A stretch of 64,000 nt of DNA from Phorcus lineatus. Taxonomy: Eukaryota > Mollusca > Gastropoda > Trochida > Trochidae. This document shows positions 59,290-64,000 of this stretch, piece by piece; position 1 is the first letter of the stretch; each line of letters opens with the position of its first letter. Below the pieces are notes generated by a model. The model was not told the origin of the DNA and searched no databases. It saw nothing but the letters and a program-made list of their open reading frames with translations. The DNA is taken from the NCBI GenBank assembly GCA_921293015.1, contig OV121088.1, forward strand, positions 37,448,836 to 37,512,835, in the 5' to 3' direction. The position numbers were made by a program, and so were the translations under genes.

Positions 59290-60407
59290 AGTAAATGACA
59301 GCGCAAAAGCGCAAAAATTGGAACTAGTTTAGCAAATTCCCCGGAAGTAAGATGTCTCGCATGTTCTCGTGACCTACTTACAGGCCCTTAGGTCACAACG
59401 CATCACATTTAGCCACTCCCAGCAGTAAAATATGCAATAGACCTTATTCACGCGACGCCATTTTGAGAACGAGAACGAGGCTAGGAACGCAAACAAAGCT
59501 ATCGACATAGCGGCGCAACGTTATTGTCTACAGCACTGCCTCAGTGCACTATCGATTCCGATGTGATTACGCATGGACTAGTCACAATTTAGGTTCCCAA
59601 AGTTAAGCACTAGAAGCAGTGAATCATAAAATCAAATTATTTCACGTGTTTAATTCTTATTTCAATAAAGAAAATAGATAATTGTGACATCAGCTTACTG
59701 TGTCCCTACAACTGTACTGTATGCTATATTGCGGTCTTGGGTAACTGAATTTTAAGATAAAATATATAGGCCTATTTCTAAATATAAAATGGATAAATAT
59801 AAGCAAAATAAACTGTCAAATTTAAGTTATTCGATTTCGATCTGCATGAGCAATATTGTTTGATTATTAACCTAACATAATGATTGAAGTAGACCCGTAA
59901 ACTCAGTTTTATTGAGCTAACTCCTATAATGACAGTAATTCTTACCGTGTGAACTCCTGGCTTAAATATTTATAATTTTCAAAATCTCAATCTTAATTTT
60001 TTTTAATACATTACAAATAATGAGATACTTCTTGGAAAGTGCGAGGCCGTGATACTCGATTAAAATTTCTGTTGAAAAAATAATGATGCGAGAGAATTCG
60101 TTTTATTGTACAATCTTCTGAAATCGTTGCATTTCAAATGCATACCATTTTGAAATATCTTTATTCTCTCGTCAGATATAAAGTTGTAAGTTCAGCATAC
60201 AAGACATAATAATCACCGTTTTTAACTTAATCTTTTGGTTGAGAAAAAATGATCTAGATTAGCAGTAACGATGCGGTATTTTTTTTTTCTATAATTGCGA
60301 TACAATTTTTTTTTACATGCATGTATATAGAAGTGATGCGCCGATGCCCGAGAAACATTTACACCATTTTTATCAAACCGTGAAAGTGCAAATATGTTAA
60401 ATAAGAA

Positions 60408-63187
60408 TTTAAAGTGCGGCTCCCGGGTAAAATCACCTTATTTATCCAAGCCAAATTGTACACTTATGTGCATATTTTCATAATATATCCTTCTTGAATT
60501 GATTTTACCTGAGGTTTTAACAAGTTTAGATAACTTGATTATGTAAATAATTTCAATTGAAAAAAAGGATAGTAAATTGCCTTTCCGATCGTGTTGATCC
60601 GTGAAATCAACCGGATGTGACGTCAACTGTGGAAAACACACGTGACGTAGCCGCCATAACAAATGTAAACAACACCACATTTCATAATTAGGTGATCGTG
60701 TTCTCGTAGCTATTGAAAACTCAGAACGTTTTAGGGTGTTGCTTTTTAAATATAAGTGCTGTACGAAAATTAAGAAAAAAGGAAAAAGCCATTTGATGAC
60801 TTTTATACGTTATTATGGAAACAATTCGTATGATAAATTCGCAGTCTCAAACCACTGCTTTACACTGTGTCTACACGGGTAATGCACCCAATTAAAAACA
60901 CCGGTGAGTGACTCCTTGTTATAATTTTCCTAAAAATATTTTCTTCGTCAGTTTACTGTCAAATGTATCAATATCACTTCGTTTTTCAACCTCAATGAAA
61001 CAGCTGATTTGTCATCGTAAGTCTCTCGAACGCAGCTCTCGTCATTCGCCATATATTTCGCTGCCGTGACTTTCGAAAGGTGGCCTCAATCTACATCAGT
61101 ACAAGTACAACTTTGAACAATCGGTGAAGTTTAATTTGTCGACTGGGGATTTTGAGTGAATTACAAAATCAAATCTATGATATGAACAAAGATAATTTGT
61201 TGTTGATATTAGAATTTTCTAAAGGGTGAAAAATACCAGATGACACGATTTACATTTTAGTCTTTCAACTCTAAATTTCAAAATGATATATATACTTTAA
61301 TTATTTCAACATTTTTTGTAAATGAACTATAAATAACAAAGCAAAATAAAGTGAATAAAATAAATTTTATTATTATTTAAACAGAAGGGATTTATAAACT
61401 TTTATTTATTCAATCAGATTCAATAACAAATATTGCTTAAATTATTCTCCCTAATCAGGAAATTAAACTTAATTTTTTGCAAAGCTCGGAAATTATGTAA
61501 AGCCCAATTATTCTGTGTGCCAAACTTGACTTTCAAAATTAAGTCAATCATCTCAATACATTTCCTCCCCCCTGCTGTGACTAAATGATGACAGTTTATG
61601 ATATTTGGGGTGGAGTGTCTGGAAACAAAAACGTTATTTTGTACACAGAAGATGTCTTTAGATGACTGAACCAAAATTGTATTTTATTTTATTGAATATG
61701 CAATGTCATTAGTTAAATATCTTGGTTATAGACATCCATGCATGAATTTATTCAGTATCCATAGCAGTTTGTTTTATTGTATAAGGCAATGCTTTGTTAA
61801 AGTTAATATTTAGAAGAAAAATAGCAATTAAAGCAAACAAGGGAATTTTGTGTGCTGTTAATATGCAAATAAATAACATCACAAACAAAACACTGTGCTT
61901 GAGCATTCTTATTTATTATTTGTAAACTTTATTTAATGATTTTTATCTATTTTTGTTGCAACACCAAAAAAGAAAGAAAATTTAATTGCACTAATTTTTG
62001 GAACATCATTTCACTGTAGTTCTGTTGTCAATACATTGTTTGTAATATCATATATTTTGATAGACTTATTTTAATCTTTTTTTATTCTAATTCCTAGTGA
62101 ATAGGTGAAGGGCGATTGATCAGCTTAGTTCCAATTCCAAAAAAGGTGATATGGAAAATGGACGAAAGAATGAATAAAGTTCAGAATATTTGATAAGTTT
62201 TGTGTTTTGTCAGAAAATAATAAAGACTGGTCATGGATTTTAAAACATGGAAAGCTTACAATAAACATTCCATATCGAACATCGGCCATGCACAAATAAA
62301 TCATTTAGTGAAATCAGCATGCAAATAATTGGAAAAAAATTGCCAGATTCAACCACCACAAGTAATTAGGATTCTACTATGCATTCGTAAAATGTTATAA
62401 TCTTCAATTTTATGATAAATAAAAAGTATGCAGCTGGTAATTTCATTTTGAATCTGTCCACCATATATTGAATTATTTCACACTCGTGTATTTTGCTGCG
62501 TTGTACGTACGTGCAAGTTGACTTACGTAACGAGCGGCATTTCGCCATTTTAAACAACAAAAATACAGTTACACAACATACGTTTGTTTAAATCATCATT
62601 GTCCTTACATTGGCAAGAGTATTTGTAAAAACACGTACGTTACCCGATGTCTTTTCGACCGAAATTAGTACTGTTTTGTCGTTCAAGTTCAACATATGAA
62701 GAGACTCACTTCCGGGTTATGTAATGGACATTTATTCAACTTTATCGTCATTTTTATTTTATTTCCTTTTTACTATTGCGTCAGAAGTTCATAAGGAGAT
62801 ATCTTGCCAATTTTTATATGAATTGGTCGACTGGTATGGCTGCTACAATCCGCGCTATTTCATTCTCTGACAGTGTAAAGATACGACAGAGGCCATCTGT
62901 TTTCCACAGGTTACGTCACACATTCCATAGGACGAAATCGAGGTTTTCCCGGTGTTTATCGTAAAGTAAGATGGCCGACACGTCAAAACAGCGACGTAAA
63001 CCGTAGAGTTTTCAACTTCTTTTACGATTTTCTAAAAACATCCTTCATCCGAATAGCTAAGGTATTTGTGATATTGATGACTTTTAACTAATGAATGTGT
63101 TTTTCACGTCTATTAGATGTACATGCGATGCAAAGTGTATATAGACGGACAATTGTGGAGCAAAATCACCCGGGAGTTGCACTTTAA
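60408..63187. mobile_element. 2.8 kb DNA transposon with 8-bp target duplication, copy 2
   Basis: Duplicate of 30470-33236 with the same terminal TTTAAAGTGC / GCACTTTAA and flanking AATAAGAA / AATAAGAG. It carries small indels relative to copy 1. Confidence 0.65.
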
Positions 63188-64000
63188 AATAAGAGATGTC
63201 TGAGATATTTTACGCTTTCTTTAAACCGTTAAAGCTACCTCTCCGACAAGTTTTTTTCAAATTGTAAAAGCTATCCCTAAATGGTCTTTAAAATAAAATC
63301 ATATAACTAATATGAATAATTAAAAAGGAAAATTTTTGAACAAACAATTGCAGTCATTCCAAGACTAGTGGCTGAAGTACGTTAAGTATAATGGAACGAA
63401 TGTTTGAACAAGCCCGGTTGGTTTGGCCGATATTGTTTTTTAATCGTAAATTGCAAAAATAATCTTTATAATCACTCGTGGATTGTTTTAGAAATTGTAA
63501 AACTGTTTGGTATATGTCTCTGCTTGATTCAGTTTTGTTCAATATAACGATGTTTATAGAATTAAAATCTGCATAATTTTACATACCTATATCATGGAAG
63601 CCTAATGGAGTCAAACGTAAAACTTTATAATTAGATGTTCTTCAATGATGATGCCTCGGAAACAAACACAGTTATCTTTATCAGGCCGCTAAAATTAATC
63701 CCATACTGTTACATAAAACCTGAGTTTCATGTTACTTCTAAATTTCAAAGTTCCCTCAAAAAGATATGATTTTTTGTAATCGGCGGCATGTTATATGTCA
63801 TATTATGAAATTATTTTTTTTGTCAAGTATACAAATGAAAAGACTATTTACCTTTAATTTATCAGCTCCTTAGTAAAATAATTATGATTGGTTAGATTTG
63901 ACGTAATTCATTTGAGTTAATCAGTAATGATAATCAATAATGATAATAAAATATTGTTAGAATTTTTTGAATTTTTACATGTGTTATTTAAGTTGATATG

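Larger units (their letters stand above)
56477..59388. mobile_element. Relic DNA transposon with THAP and YqaJ exons, copy 2
   Basis: Duplicate of 26539-29450, offset 29938, with the same inverted ends. It carries the THAP exon at 56634-56783, the MITE at 57530-57846 and the YqaJ exons below. Confidence 0.6.
52530..64000. repeat. Segmental duplication, copy 2 (runs off right edge)
   Basis: Same orientation and order as copy 1. It is longer mainly through the 869-bp insertion at 52961-53829 and the 17 bp at 55079-55095. At about 63090-63115 copy 2 reads GTGTTTTTCACGTCTATTAG where copy 1 has an (ATGA)4 run (33147-33164). Features not listed separately: hAT-like MITE at 54382-54817 and repeat at about 55430-56458. 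Confidence 0.95.

Overview
The window looks like AT-rich nuclear DNA of an invertebrate animal, most likely a mollusc and probably a bivalve. The reasons are short exons with GT/AG borders in long AT-rich introns, animal gene families (C19orf12-like, C2orf42-like, a DUF4806-like gene), animal DNA transposons (MULE with SWIM finger, YqaJ nuclease, piggyBac, PIF/Harbinger), an L1/Tx1-like LINE and many MITE-like repeats. The species call is inference. There are no bacterial features, CRISPR arrays, rRNA or convincing tRNA genes. Exon borders below were read by eye from splice sites and reading phase.

Left part (1-16 kb): minus-strand exons of an OTU-protease gene running off the left edge. Next come minus-strand remains of a MULE-type transposase with a SWIM zinc finger, and then, divergently, a plus-strand YqaJ-type exonuclease exon. 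Around them are a SINE, a MITE, a 1.05 kb element with six ~144-bp repeats, a 146-bp palindrome with a hammerhead-like hairpin, and a GC-rich cluster of small hairpins. At 16.9-21.3 kb lies a plus-strand ten-exon gene with a DUF4806-like C-terminus and a triplicated phase 1-1 exon.

A segment of at least 10.6 kb (23471-34051) is repeated in direct orientation from 52530 to the right edge. Each copy carries a three-exon C19orf12-like gene on the minus strand and the same set of repeats: a hAT-like MITE, a THAP/YqaJ transposon relic, another MITE, and a 2.8 kb element with 8-bp target duplications. In the last C19orf12-like exon all 13 differences between copies are amino-acid replacements, while most of the segment is nearly identical. 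Copy 1 also has a 17-bp frameshifting deletion in exon 1. Copy 2 carries an 869-bp transposon whose empty site is visible in copy 1.

Between the copies (34-52.5 kb) are degenerate ~200-bp repeats, a piggyBac transposase with one stop and one frameshift, and an apparently complete PIF/Harbinger element. Its transposase and MADF genes are convergent and have interleaved exons. Further right are the first two exons of a C2orf42 homologue, short tandem repeats, and a 5'-truncated LINE that contains a perfect 39+39-bp palindrome.

Most of the window is mobile DNA in various stages of decay. Host-gene candidates are the C19orf12-like pair, the C2orf42 homologue and the DUF4806-like gene. The OTU gene could be host or transposon-derived.
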